From JADKIH01 sp043747595 (GTDB taxonomy: Bacteria; Bacteroidota; Bacteroidia; AKYH767-A; 2013-40CM-41-45): a DNA stretch of 64,000 bases. Positions within the stretch are counted from its first letter, which is position 1, and each line of letters begins with the position of its first letter. Positions 33,554 through 42,019 of this stretch are shown here, one piece after another. The DNA lies in contig JAYTOX010000058.1 of NCBI GenBank assembly GCA_043747595.1, forward strand, positions 37,189-101,188, in the 5' to 3' direction. Both the position numbers and the translations under genes were made by a program. Below the pieces are notes generated by a model, which was not told the DNA's origin, ran no database searches, and was given only the letters and a program-made list of their open reading frames with translations.

Positions 33554-35134
33554 TTATTCGGGCTTAATAATAGATTTATTTTGAACATGGGTAAAGAAAA
33601 AGAGATAGAAAAAAGCCACAAACGTTGCTCCAGGCTGTGTTTCTAATGTATCTTCTGTAAGCATCGAAACCATTGCGATGATCAGGAAAAACACAAAGAG
33701 CATTGAATAATTTTGTTTGGAAAGAACAGGATAAAGTAATGCAAAAAGAAAATACATCAATCCTATTATTCCGAAAGCCACCGTAATTGCTAAATACTGA
33801 TTGTGTGCTCTCAAACGATGATCTTGATCGAGTTGTGTATTCATTGAAACATATTGTTCTTTAAATGCCAACGGAAGATCTCCTGTGCCGACACCAACAA
33901 ATGGATGAGCAGCAATAATTCCCAAAGCCGCTTTCCAAAATTCAAATCGCTGCGAAACAGAATGCCCACTTGGATTTTCACCATGCACAAGTTGATCAAA
34001 TTCCCAAATTACTTGCTTGATTCTATTTTGAAGATTTGAAGTTTCTTGAAAATCGAAATTCGCAATTCCATTTTCAATCGACTTAATTTCAAATTCGTTT
34101 AAGGCCTTAACTCCCTCGGCATCTTTTTTTAATCCTTTACTTGTAAGAAAGCGAATGATAGTAGAATAGATTCTTTGCCCTTTATTATCTAACGAATCAT
34201 AATCGATTGAGCTTCTTTCATTCCATGCATTTCGTAATTCCGATTCGCATACAAACATATTTACAGGATAACCATTTTCTCGTTCCGTATTTTCAGGATG
34301 AAATTCGTAATGATTTCCCATGGCGGTTGTATCACCAACAGAAATTTGGTATTCCTTTTTTACATAATATTTTTTTACAAGAGAACTCAAATATAAAACC
34401 ATTGCAAGTGGAATACCAATGGCGAAAACAAAAAATCCGAAACGAAATAGTTTATTTTTCGATTTGAAGATTTGGTACGTTAGCGCTGCAAATAAAATTA
34501 TTGAAAGTGTAATTATTCCTGTGAGCGATTCAACAACTATTAAAAATAAAACGAACCAGCTTATAAGCAGCGGTAAAATTATTTTCTGAATTCCCTTTAC
34601 TTCTTCGGTATAAAAAAGATAGTAAACCATCGAAACAATGGCGATGCAAGTAAAAAGTGCAAATCGAATGTGGGAAATATGGTAAATAAAAATATCTCGT
34701 ATGTCATGAATCTCACGATGTATTAAACCGGTGAGAACTGCCAATGCAGAAAATGTTCCTGCTAAAACTGCAAAAACAAAAACGGTTAATACAAGTTTGA
34801 ATTGCTTCTGAGTGAGTGGTTGGTTCCCGGCTATAATCAAAGGTAAAATCAATAGCGGAAGTTTTATTCGCAGATCTTTAAATCCATCGGAAAGTTCGGA
34901 TGTCCACACTAATCCAATCAAATGCATGATCCAAATTCCGGTGATGAACAATGCTGTTCTATTTAAAAAGAATCGTTTGAATTTATCTTTTACATTTCCT
35001 TCGAAAAGAAAAGATCCGGCTAAAAAAAACTGAGCTAGACTTGTTAAGAACAACGACACCGGCAATCCACTCACCAATAAAATTAATCCGGTGAGATATA
35101 AATAAGGCGTCTTGTAATTTAATTGTAGCTTCAA
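33554..35134 (-). CDS. O-antigen ligase / polymerase family membrane protein
   Basis: The 526-residue protein has about ten to twelve membrane helices and a large periplasmic loop (about residues 270-380). The C-terminal Wzy_C-type motif is HPFVGVGTGDLPLAF followed by RAHNQYLAITVAFGIIGL. Members either ligate O-antigen to lipid A-core or polymerise repeat units; sequence alone does not separate these. The adjacent GT2 gene and upstream cell-envelope genes fit a role in surface polysaccharide assembly. The loop (GDTTAMGNHYEFHPENTERENG) is longer than in many WaaL proteins. Confidence 0.82.
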   Translation of the reverse strand: MKLQLNYKTPYLYLTGLILLVSGLPVSLFLTSLAQFFLAGSFLFEGNVKDKFKRFFLNRTALFITGIWIMHLIGLVWTSELSDGFKDLRIKLPLLILPLIIAGNQPLTQKQFKLVLTVFVFAVLAGTFSALAVLTGLIHREIHDIRDIFIYHISHIRFALFTCIAIVSMVYYLFYTEEVKGIQKIILPLLISWFVLFLIVVESLTGIITLSIILFAALTYQIFKSKNKLFRFGFFVFAIGIPLAMVLYLSSLVKKYYVKKEYQISVGDTTAMGNHYEFHPENTERENGYPVNMFVCESELRNAWNERSSIDYDSLDNKGQRIYSTIIRFLTSKGLKKDAEGVKALNEFEIKSIENGIANFDFQETSNLQNRIKQVIWEFDQLVHGENPSGHSVSQRFEFWKAALGIIAAHPFVGVGTGDLPLAFKEQYVSMNTQLDQDHRLRAHNQYLAITVAFGIIGLMYFLFALLYPVLSKQNYSMLFVFFLIIAMVSMLTEDTLETQPGATFVAFFYLFFFTHVQNKSIIKPE

Positions 35135-35175
35135 GAAATTCTATGTAGTGGTTTTAATAAATCAATTTCGAACGT

Positions 35176-36870
35176 TTACTTTCCATCGCCTGTACTACCT
35201 GCATTCGCACTATATGTTCCTTTCAATACCGATGTATAAGTAGGCTGATCGTTTAAAACTTCGATAGCTTTCTTTACATCCAAATCGTGCGTTAACGATT
35301 CTTTGATCCGGCCTTTTAAATATCCGTAACGAGAAACTATTTCATCTTCTACAAGTGATGTGATGTCGGCTCTGTTTTTTTGGATATCTGTTTGCTTGTC
35401 ATGTTTTAATTTAAGCCTTAATGCTTCTATATCATCTTTCAACTGTGAGAAATATAATTCGTCTTCTGCATTTTTCTTAAATTCATCGAGCGATTTCTCA
35501 CTCTTCGTAACATAATCATATTCTTTATCGCCAATGAAAGCTACAAAGTCGTTCCAATCGGCTTCCGACAAATTAAAGTCTTCTGTGTTAATCGTAGGGT
35601 GCAGTGTTCGATATCTACTCGCATAATCGAATACAATATTTTTATTCATTAGGCTTACACTAATAGGATTTAATTTTTTCGAAACAGTTACCATATCAGG
35701 TTTAATTCCTCCGCCATCAAAAACCGAGCGACCAACTTTCGTTTTAAACTCATTCATTAAAGAATCAGGAACTTTTCCAACACTTCCATCTTCGTTTCTA
35801 TGAGTGTAATCGAGTGCTTGAATACATCGACCACTAGGAATATAATATTTCGCTGTAGTAATTTTTAATTGTGCATTATAAGAGAGTGGACGTGTAGTTT
35901 GAACCAATCCTTTCCCAAATGTTTTTTGTCCAATAATTACTGCACGATCGAGATCCTGCAAAGATCCAGATACAATTTCTGAAGCAGAAGCGGAACCGCT
36001 GTTCACCAACAAAACAAGAGCGAGAGTAGGATCAATTGCTTCATTGATTGCTTTGTAACTTTTATTTAAATCTTTCAGCTTGCCTCTAGTGCTTACTATT
36101 TCCTGACCTTTCGGAACAAAAATATTAGAAATATTTACCGCTTCATTTAATAATCCACCTGGGTTTCCTCTTAAATCGATGACTAAACCTTTCAAAGAAT
36201 TTTTAGATTTCAAATCTTTCAATGCATCAGCAACATCTTTACTGCAATTTTCGGTGAAACTATTCAGCTTAATATAACCGATTGAATTGTTCAACATTCC
36301 ATAGTAAGGAATAGACTTAATTTTAATTTCTTCACGAGTAAGTAATCGTTCGAACGCTTTTTCTTCTCCTTCTCTTTTGATTAAAAGTTTCACTTCCGTT
36401 TTCGGTGATCCTTTAAGCATGCGACTAATTTCATCGGTACGTTTTAATTTTGTAGAGCGTCCATCAATTTCCAAAATCACATCACCGGCTCTTAGTCCGG
36501 CTTTGTCGGCAGGAAACCCTTCGTAAGGTTCTGAGATAGCAACGTAGTCGCCTTTCTGACGAACAACTGCTCCGATACCACCATATTGCCCGGTGGTCAT
36601 AAACCGATAATCTTCGATATCAGATTCAGGAATGTAATTAGTGTATGGATCGAGAGTTGACAACATTTCATCGATCCCTTTTTTCATAAGCTTACCGGGG
36701 TCGACCGAATCGACATAATAAATATTTACTTCACGATATAAGTTTGAAAAAATATCGAGGTTTTTTGCTACTTCGAAATATTCGTCGACGAAAGCAAAAG
36801 TACCGATAGAAAGTACCGCTGTAAGTAGAACGATAAATCTAATTTTATTTTTAAGAATGAATTTTTTCAT
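35176..36870 (-). CDS. S41 family C-terminal processing peptidase
   Basis: The 564-residue CtpA/Prc-type serine protease has a signal-anchor (IRFIVLLTAVLSIGTFAF) and a PDZ domain at about 95-170. The catalytic region has IDLRGNPGGLLNEA, SASASE with nucleophile Ser295, and TFGK with the general base Lys320, in the spacing known for E. coli Tsp. It is a periplasmic protease that trims or degrades envelope proteins; in this phylum such genes often follow rnpA-yidD, as here (18 bases). The C-terminal ~150 residues are helical and charged. Confidence 0.92.
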   Translation of the reverse strand: MKKFILKNKIRFIVLLTAVLSIGTFAFVDEYFEVAKNLDIFSNLYREVNIYYVDSVDPGKLMKKGIDEMLSTLDPYTNYIPESDIEDYRFMTTGQYGGIGAVVRQKGDYVAISEPYEGFPADKAGLRAGDVILEIDGRSTKLKRTDEISRMLKGSPKTEVKLLIKREGEEKAFERLLTREEIKIKSIPYYGMLNNSIGYIKLNSFTENCSKDVADALKDLKSKNSLKGLVIDLRGNPGGLLNEAVNISNIFVPKGQEIVSTRGKLKDLNKSYKAINEAIDPTLALVLLVNSGSASASEIVSGSLQDLDRAVIIGQKTFGKGLVQTTRPLSYNAQLKITTAKYYIPSGRCIQALDYTHRNEDGSVGKVPDSLMNEFKTKVGRSVFDGGGIKPDMVTVSKKLNPISVSLMNKNIVFDYASRYRTLHPTINTEDFNLSEADWNDFVAFIGDKEYDYVTKSEKSLDEFKKNAEDELYFSQLKDDIEALRLKLKHDKQTDIQKNRADITSLVEDEIVSRYGYLKGRIKESLTHDLDVKKAIEVLNDQPTYTSVLKGTYSANAGSTGDGK

Positions 36871-36888
36871 GATACAGAGAATACTTTT

Positions 36889-37122
36889 TTATGGTAAAGG
36901 GTCATAGCCGGAGCCGCCCCATGGATGGCAACGAGAGATTCTTTTTATTGCGAGATACAATCCTTTAAACGGACCATATTTTTTTAAGGCTTGAATTCCA
37001 TAAGCAGAGCAAGTAGGATCGAATCGGCAACTAGGTCTCAACAAAGGTGAAAGCGCCAATTGATAAAAGCGAATAAGACCTATGAAGATTTTAGCTAGTA
37101 TGCGTGATAATATCCTTAGCAA
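36889..37122 (-). CDS. yidD: Membrane protein insertion efficiency factor YidD
   Basis: YidD is a small amphipathic protein that aids YidC-dependent membrane insertion. The 77-residue product has the characteristic FYQLALSPLLRPSCRFDPTCSAYGIQALKKYG core and ends with CHPWGGSGYDPLP (landmarks PSCRFDPTCSAY and HPWGGSGYDP). Its first 32 bases overlap the end of rnpA in another frame, a common coupled arrangement. Confidence 0.93.
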   Translation of the reverse strand: MLRILSRILAKIFIGLIRFYQLALSPLLRPSCRFDPTCSAYGIQALKKYGPFKGLYLAIKRISRCHPWGGSGYDPLP

Positions 37123-37501
37123 AGCGTTGTAGAATTAATTTTAATTTTTCTTCTGTTTCATTATAGGTAATAATATTTTTACCGGAAAAATAACAGAGGA
37201 GAGCAACTTGAATTTTCTTGTCAGAGATTAACGTATAAATATCTGCTTTATTTTTTCTGTACGACTCACGCATTAATCGTTTCATCCGATTTCTATCAAC
37301 AGCTTTTTTAAAAAAACGTTTAGGTACACTGAAAGCAATTTGAGCAGGAAAATCTGTTTCCAACGGAGTAGCGATCCAAGTAAGTTTAAAAGGGGGCATT
37401 GAAATTATTTTTCCTTTTGAAACCAGTAATTCGATTGCTTTACGGCTACTTAGTCGCTCTGCTTTCTTAAAAGTATAACGACGAGGTGTAGCGGCGTTCA
37501 T
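37091..37501 (-). CDS. rnpA: Ribonuclease P protein component
   Basis: RnpA is the protein cofactor of RNase P, which matures tRNA 5' ends. The 136-residue basic protein contains the RNR motif region FSVPKRFFKKAVDRNRMKRLMRESYR (landmarks VPKRFFKKA and DRNRMKRLMRE), preceded by ERLSSRKAIELLVSKGK. rpmH and yidC are not adjacent; instead hemD lies 6 bases upstream, a gene order familiar in Bacteroidota. Confidence 0.93.
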   Translation of the reverse strand: MNAATPRRYTFKKAERLSSRKAIELLVSKGKIISMPPFKLTWIATPLETDFPAQIAFSVPKRFFKKAVDRNRMKRLMRESYRKNKADIYTLISDKKIQVALLCYFSGKNIITYNETEEKLKLILQRFAKDIITHTS

Positions 37502-37507
37502 TGGAAA

Positions 37508-38257
37508 TTACTTATTAGCTTTCTTGATATATTGTTCAAGCGCCATAGTCATAGAAGGGGCCGCAGGAACAGGAGCTTGAATATCTAAACGGAGGCCGGC
37601 ATCGGCCACAGCCTGAGCGGTAGTAGGACCAAAAGCGGCGATGCGCGTATTGTTTTGTTTGAATTTCGGAAAATTTTTGAAGAGAGAGGTGATTCCTGAA
37701 GGGCTAAAAAATACGAGCACATCATAGTTTACCTCCGCCAGATCGGAGAGGTCGGAGGCTACCGTTTTATAAATAACAGCTTTTGTATAATCGATTGAAA
37801 AAGAATCGAGTGTTTCAAAAATTTCTTGTTTGTGAATATCAGTACAAGGAACAAGAAATTTTTCTTTTTTATGCTTTTTGATTAGGTCCATCAGATCGTT
37901 GATGGTTTGTTTTCCAAAAAAGATCTTACGTTTTCTATAGACTACGAATTTTTGAAGGTAATAAGCAGTTGACTCAGAGATGCAGAAATACTTCATGGTT
38001 TCAGGAACAGTGACACGCATTTCAATGCACATGCGGAAAAAATTGTCGGCAGCATTTCGGCTGGTCAAAATTACTGCAGTATGCTCAGCAATATTCACTT
38101 TATCTTGCCTAAAATCTTTGGCAGCAATCGGCTCTACATGAATAAACGGTCTGAAATCAATTTTAAGGTTGAATTTCTTCGACAAATCGAAATAGGGCGA
38201 CTTTTCTGTTTCGGGCTTTGGCTGTGTAACCAGGATACTTTTAACTTTCAAACTCAT
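37508..38257 (-). CDS. hemD: Uroporphyrinogen-III synthase
   Basis: HemD closes hydroxymethylbilane into uroporphyrinogen III in haem and cobalamin synthesis. The 249-residue protein has the two-lobed weakly conserved fold: VKSILVTQPKPETEKSPYFDLSKKF, AVILTSRNAADNFF in lobe one, VLVFFSPSGITSLFKNFP and RIAAFGPTTAQAVADAGL in lobe two. The SPSGI and GPTTA motifs are the diagnostic ones. It sits between DUF4271 and rnpA on the same strand and is probably in one operon with them. Confidence 0.9.
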   Translation of the reverse strand: MSLKVKSILVTQPKPETEKSPYFDLSKKFNLKIDFRPFIHVEPIAAKDFRQDKVNIAEHTAVILTSRNAADNFFRMCIEMRVTVPETMKYFCISESTAYYLQKFVVYRKRKIFFGKQTINDLMDLIKKHKKEKFLVPCTDIHKQEIFETLDSFSIDYTKAVIYKTVASDLSDLAEVNYDVLVFFSPSGITSLFKNFPKFKQNNTRIAAFGPTTAQAVADAGLRLDIQAPVPAAPSMTMALEQYIKKANK

Positions 38258-38303
38258 ACTAAGGATTTCCGTTTTCGCTATAAGTCTCGGGGTGCACAGG
38301 TGA

Positions 38304-39200
38304 TTAAGACCACATAATTCGTATCAAAATCATCAAGGGCGCAATTTCAAGAGTGCAAAGATATAAAAATAAGTAAAGCAGCGAGAAAGTTGACGTACTG
38401 AGTCCAATAAGAATACCCCTAAAAATTCGATAACCGAAGGCAAGGCCAACAATAGAAAGCCCTAAAACAATAAACCAATGGGAAGAGAACACCTGATTAT
38501 AGGCCATTAAAAAAATAAACGGAAGCAGAACAATTCCAAGTATGTTATTGATAAGAAACGTATTGAAAATATAAGTGGCCATTTCTCTTTCTAAATTAAA
38601 GAGCCGGCCGGCAATTTTCAAGATCAGAAATTTCAGTGCATAAACGAGTGAAATCAGGACTGCAAAAAGGAGAAAACGATTGAATCCGGAGCCTACTCCT
38701 CCCAGTCTCCAGCCATAATTCAAGCTTATTAGATAAAGAAAGAGCGCTGCTATGAGATTAAAAACGAGACTTAAATACGTTGACGTTCGCTGAACGAGTA
38801 TATTTTCATCCCTAACAATCTGATTGGTGAGATTATTATTGACAAAAGCCAATACCATTTGCGAAAAATATTTGGTGTAAAAAATTCGTAAAGCGGCATA
38901 AACACCTAAAACTAAAAGGAGAATTGGAAAAAACCAATCGGGCGATGAGGCTGTTTTTGAAATTGGTGTTTCGTTGGCAGGATGAAGAAAATGGCCATGA
39001 TAGAGGTTGGAATACACAGGTCTATTGGCAGAATCGGCTGCATAAAATGCGAGCGTATCGAACTTCCATGCAGCTCGCATTGAACTATCGATGTTAGATT
39101 TTTGAACAAGCCCTTCTGGTTTACTGAAAATATACATCGACGAATCATTCGAATGAAACGCAGAAGAATCAGAAAAAAAAACAGTAGAATCGGGCGACAT
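38304..39200 (-). CDS. DUF4271 membrane protein
   Basis: The 298-residue protein has an N-terminal soluble region rich in Ser and Asp (about 1-85) followed by about six or seven membrane helices. Conserved-looking segments are YAALRIFYTKYFSQMVLAFVNN and YLCTLEIAPLMILIRIMW near the end. This matches DUF4271, a Bacteroidota family nearly always coded next to hemD, and of unknown function. The constant partner suggests a link to haem or envelope assembly, which is inference only. Confidence 0.85.
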   Translation of the reverse strand: MSPDSTVFFSDSSAFHSNDSSMYIFSKPEGLVQKSNIDSSMRAAWKFDTLAFYAADSANRPVYSNLYHGHFLHPANETPISKTASSPDWFFPILLLVLGVYAALRIFYTKYFSQMVLAFVNNNLTNQIVRDENILVQRTSTYLSLVFNLIAALFLYLISLNYGWRLGGVGSGFNRFLLFAVLISLVYALKFLILKIAGRLFNLEREMATYIFNTFLINNILGIVLLPFIFLMAYNQVFSSHWFIVLGLSIVGLAFGYRIFRGILIGLSTSTFSLLYLFLYLCTLEIAPLMILIRIMWS

Positions 39201-39249
39201 TTAGAGTAGGAAACCTATAAGTAGAGAGTTTTTTGATGGCAACTATCTG

Positions 39250-39257
39250 CAAAGATA
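39250..39257 (-). promoter_or_regulatory. -7 promoter box of the DUF4271-hemD operon
   Basis: On the minus strand this reads TATCTTTG, an exact TAnnTTTG match 49 bases before the DUF4271 start at 39200. A -33 TTG at normal spacing is not clear. Confidence 0.42.
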
Positions 39258-39448
39258 AATTCAATTTACAATTTAATACGCTTTGAAATTTAAAATGTTG
39301 CTAAAGGCAGAATTGAAGTAGGCCAGGAATTTAAAATTGGGTTCGAAAGAAAAAGTGGGAAAAGCAGCCTCTCAGTTTACGAAGCGGTATTGCTATTTCT
39401 CAAAAGATTCGTATTTATACGTTATCGATAAAGAAAAACCAAGAGCAA

Positions 39449-40351
39449 TTATTTCTTTGTCGTAGTTTTTGGATCGCCTACCAACTTGAACATTCTGGAA
39501 ATATTAAAGCTAAATTTAAATCCTCCCTTTTGCCACGAGTCCATAGTATTAACCAGGTAATCGTTTTCCAAAATACCCGAGGCATTACTGAACATGATTG
39601 TAAATACGTGGCCGCCGGTTTCTATTTCTATTCCGGCTCCAATTACATCTGTATGCTGAAGGACCAATCGATTTCGATTCAATGTATTGGAATAATCAAA
39701 AATAATTGAAGCGCTTGGAGTAAATTTAAATCTGAACCCTCCAGATAAACTGAACGTATTGTTATCATCATCGGCAGGAACAAAATTTCGGTGAACATAT
39801 GTTGGTATTACGACAACACTAAAACGAGAGGAAAATTTTCTGGCTAGTATCAGTTGCGAAACATAAACTAAACGATAAGCGTCGCTCGTATAATCCATTC
39901 TATCTTGGGTAGAATAAGTTAAATTAGCAAAACCGGAAAGCGAAAAAGGAATTGAATTATTTTCAGTTTGATCGAGTAATCGAAATTTAACAAGTCCTTC
40001 TAAATCTTCATTCCTTTTGCAACGGCTCACACCAATCATAATATGGTCCGTTAGTCCGTAATGAAACCCAATTCGAATATCGCTCGACTGGTCAAAACCA
40101 TATAAGTTATGAAATCCGCCGCCGCTTTGTGTGCCAACATTTCCGAAGAGATGGCTTATACGCACATCTAAGTTTTTTTTCTTGACAGTTTCGTTTGTGT
40201 GGATATTAATTAATTTATTTCCTTTAAACATACCGATTACCGGTAAATTAGATTTCGGTTTTTCATTTTGCAATAATTTAAGGAGATCGTCTTGAGCAAA
40301 AAGAAAGGTAGGCAAGAAAAAGAAAAGTAAGTAGAGTAAATATTTATTCAT
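39449..40351 (-). CDS. DUF5777 family beta-barrel protein
   Basis: The 300-residue protein begins with a signal peptide ending LFAQ and then shows alternating beta strands with aromatic belts, closing in a C-terminal FKFSFNISRMFKL region. Segments GGFHNLYGFDQSSDIRIGFHYGLTD and the TNETVKKKNLDVRISHLFGN start match the DUF5777 outer-membrane barrel family of Bacteroidota. It is the last gene of a six-gene operon; its ATG overlaps the YceI stop by 4 bases (ATGA). In this phylum these barrels are commonly next to YceI and cytochrome-like genes. Its substrate is unknown. Confidence 0.85.
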   Translation of the reverse strand: MNKYLLYLLFFFLPTFLFAQDDLLKLLQNEKPKSNLPVIGMFKGNKLINIHTNETVKKKNLDVRISHLFGNVGTQSGGGFHNLYGFDQSSDIRIGFHYGLTDHIMIGVSRCKRNEDLEGLVKFRLLDQTENNSIPFSLSGFANLTYSTQDRMDYTSDAYRLVYVSQLILARKFSSRFSVVVIPTYVHRNFVPADDDNNTFSLSGGFRFKFTPSASIIFDYSNTLNRNRLVLQHTDVIGAGIEIETGGHVFTIMFSNASGILENDYLVNTMDSWQKGGFKFSFNISRMFKLVGDPKTTTKK

Positions 40352-40911
40352 TTATTAATAACGTTTTTACCGGTTGCACGATAATCTAAAGTAACATTCA
40401 CATCTATAATTTCTGCAATATTATGAAATAATAATTTCGGAACAGTAATATTAAAATCTTTTAATGCAACTTTGAAATTGGAGTTGATAGAGAAAGTGTT
40501 TCCATCTTTCTTATAAACCCCGTTTAGCTCAAGTTCTTTTTCAACTCCATGGATAGAAATAATTCCTTTAGCAGTAACATTATGTTCTCCATCAGAAAAT
40601 GTTGCAATGGAATCTTGAATTATTCCTTTGAAGGAGGCCATAGGAAACTTATCGCTTTCCATATATTTTTCATTGAAATGTTCTTCCATCAATTCTTTAG
40701 CGAAATGAAAATTTCGGATAGGAATAACTACGGCAATTTCATTGGTTGAACTATTAATAAAACTTGCAGCCTGTTTATTTTCTGCTTTAATATCTTCAAT
40801 GGGAGCATGAGAATAAAAAGTAACAATCCCGCTCACCGCATTATATATGTTTTGCGAAAACGATGGAGTGCAGTAAATAATTAAAAAAAGAATCAGTGTT
40901 ATTTTTTTCAT
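40348..40911 (-). CDS. YceI-family lipid-binding periplasmic protein
   Basis: The 187-residue protein has a signal peptide (MKKITLILFLIIYCTPSFSQ) and the lipocalin-like YceI fold, with FHFAKELMEEHFNEKYMESDKFPMASFKG (landmarks MEEHFNEKYMES and FPMASFKG) and GIISIHGVEKELELNGVYK. YceI proteins bind isoprenoid or fatty-acyl chains. It lies one base after the cytochrome-like lipoprotein gene and overlaps the barrel gene. A role in carrying an isoprenoid quinone or lipid for the neighbours is plausible but inferred. Confidence 0.9.
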   Translation of the reverse strand: MKKITLILFLIIYCTPSFSQNIYNAVSGIVTFYSHAPIEDIKAENKQAASFINSSTNEIAVVIPIRNFHFAKELMEEHFNEKYMESDKFPMASFKGIIQDSIATFSDGEHNVTAKGIISIHGVEKELELNGVYKKDGNTFSINSNFKVALKDFNITVPKLLFHNIAEIIDVNVTLDYRATGKNVINK

Positions 40912-40912
40912 T

Positions 40913-41275
40913 TTATTTTTCGGGGTAACCTTGTTGAATCCACGATTTCAATTGAAAGTAATCGCATTCACTAATATGATACTTTTCGGGCATGTGCTGA
41001 GGGTCGTTCAAAGGGAGGTCTATTCTGTATTCTATGGTTCCCGAACGAATTCGATTGACAACTGTTTTATAGTTGGTATAATCATAAGCGCCTTTTCCTC
41101 CGGGTGCATGACATTCAGTAAAATTGCAATTCGCATTCAAGATCGGTAAAATATTGGTGTTAAATGTAAATCGAACGCTATCACAATTATTCGGACGGAA
41201 AATAGTTTCAACCATCTTTTCCTTTGTACAAGAAATTATGGTTAAGCAAAAAAGACCGATCCAAATAGATTTCAT
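40913..41275 (-). CDS. Lipoprotein with a CX4CH cytochrome-like motif
   Basis: The 120-residue product starts at the ATG at 41275, giving a lipoprotein signal with lipobox cysteine (TIISC at about residue 16). The mature part contains FNTNILPILNANCNFTECHAPGG, in which C-NFTE-CH is a CX4CH spacing rather than the classical CXXCH (landmarks NILPILNANC and ECHAPGG). A late HMPEKYHISECDYFQLKSWIQQG supplies Met/His residues that could ligate haem, as in cytochrome c-like domains of this phylum. Haem attachment is not proven by sequence. It is coupled to yceI. Confidence 0.75.
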   Translation of the reverse strand: MKSIWIGLFCLTIISCTKEKMVETIFRPNNCDSVRFTFNTNILPILNANCNFTECHAPGGKGAYDYTNYKTVVNRIRSGTIEYRIDLPLNDPQHMPEKYHISECDYFQLKSWIQQGYPEK

Positions 41276-41344
41276 ACTTGAATCAAATATAGGAAAAGGA
41301 ATCTGTCTTAGCAATTCAATTTACATGAACTGCTTCAATAAAAT

Positions 41345-42019
41345 TTAAAAAATAGCTTGTGTTCTTTCCACAACCCAGTAAAGAGCGATTAACGAAATAC
41401 AGAGAGAAACAGGAATAGTCACAAATTTTCGATACCAATTTTGGTCAGAAAAACGAGTTTGGAAAACGATAATGGCAAGAAAAATAACGGCCGTTTGTCC
41501 TGCTTCTACGCCAATATTAAACGATATCAGAGCCGACATAAAATCCTTTTCAGGCAAACCGATATCTGCTAAGACGCCGGCAAATCCTAGTCCGTGGATA
41601 AGTCCGAATAAAAAAACGACGATAAGCCTCCACCACTTCAGTTCTGTTATTAAAATATTTTCTACTCCAATAAAAACTATTGATAGCGCAATTAAAGGCT
41701 CAACTATTGCTCCTTGCGGATGAATCATATTGTTCATCGCCAGTGCCAATGTTATGGAATGAGCAATTGTAAAACACGTTACTTGAGCCAAAACAATTTT
41801 TAATTTCGGATTAAATAAAAATATGCCTAATACAAATAAAATATGATCGAAACCAAGAGGAAGAATGTGTTGAAATCCAAGTTTCAGATATTCCCAAAAC
41901 AAATTGACCTTCGACATACCCTCAAGATCGTAAGCCATAGTGTGAGCTGAGCTTGAAAATGAAATCAAGGTAAACAAGCAAAAGCTGATCAAGAATTTAT
42001 TTTCGGTATTCAACTTCAT
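41345..42019 (-). CDS. HupE/UreJ family membrane protein
   Basis: The 224-residue protein has six or seven membrane helices and the family histidine motifs: GFDHILFVLGIFL, FTIAHSITLALA and LIHGLGFAG, followed by SFNIGVEAGQ. HupE and UreJ proteins are thought to import nickel or cobalt, but this subgroup (HupE_UreJ_2) is found with DUF4331 and TPR proteins and its substrate is unknown. The ATG overlaps the upstream TPR stop by one base. The N-terminus has a signal-like segment ending SSSAHTMA. Confidence 0.88.
   Translation of the reverse strand: MKLNTENKFLISFCLFTLISFSSSAHTMAYDLEGMSKVNLFWEYLKLGFQHILPLGFDHILFVLGIFLFNPKLKIVLAQVTCFTIAHSITLALAMNNMIHPQGAIVEPLIALSIVFIGVENILITELKWWRLIVVFLFGLIHGLGFAGVLADIGLPEKDFMSALISFNIGVEAGQTAVIFLAIIVFQTRFSDQNWYRKFVTIPVSLCISLIALYWVVERTQAIF

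Noticed and set aside
39290..39440. Short plus-strand open frame (KGRIEVGQEFKIGFERKSG)
   Set aside because: It has no start codon, no recognisable family and lies in a minus-strand promoter region.
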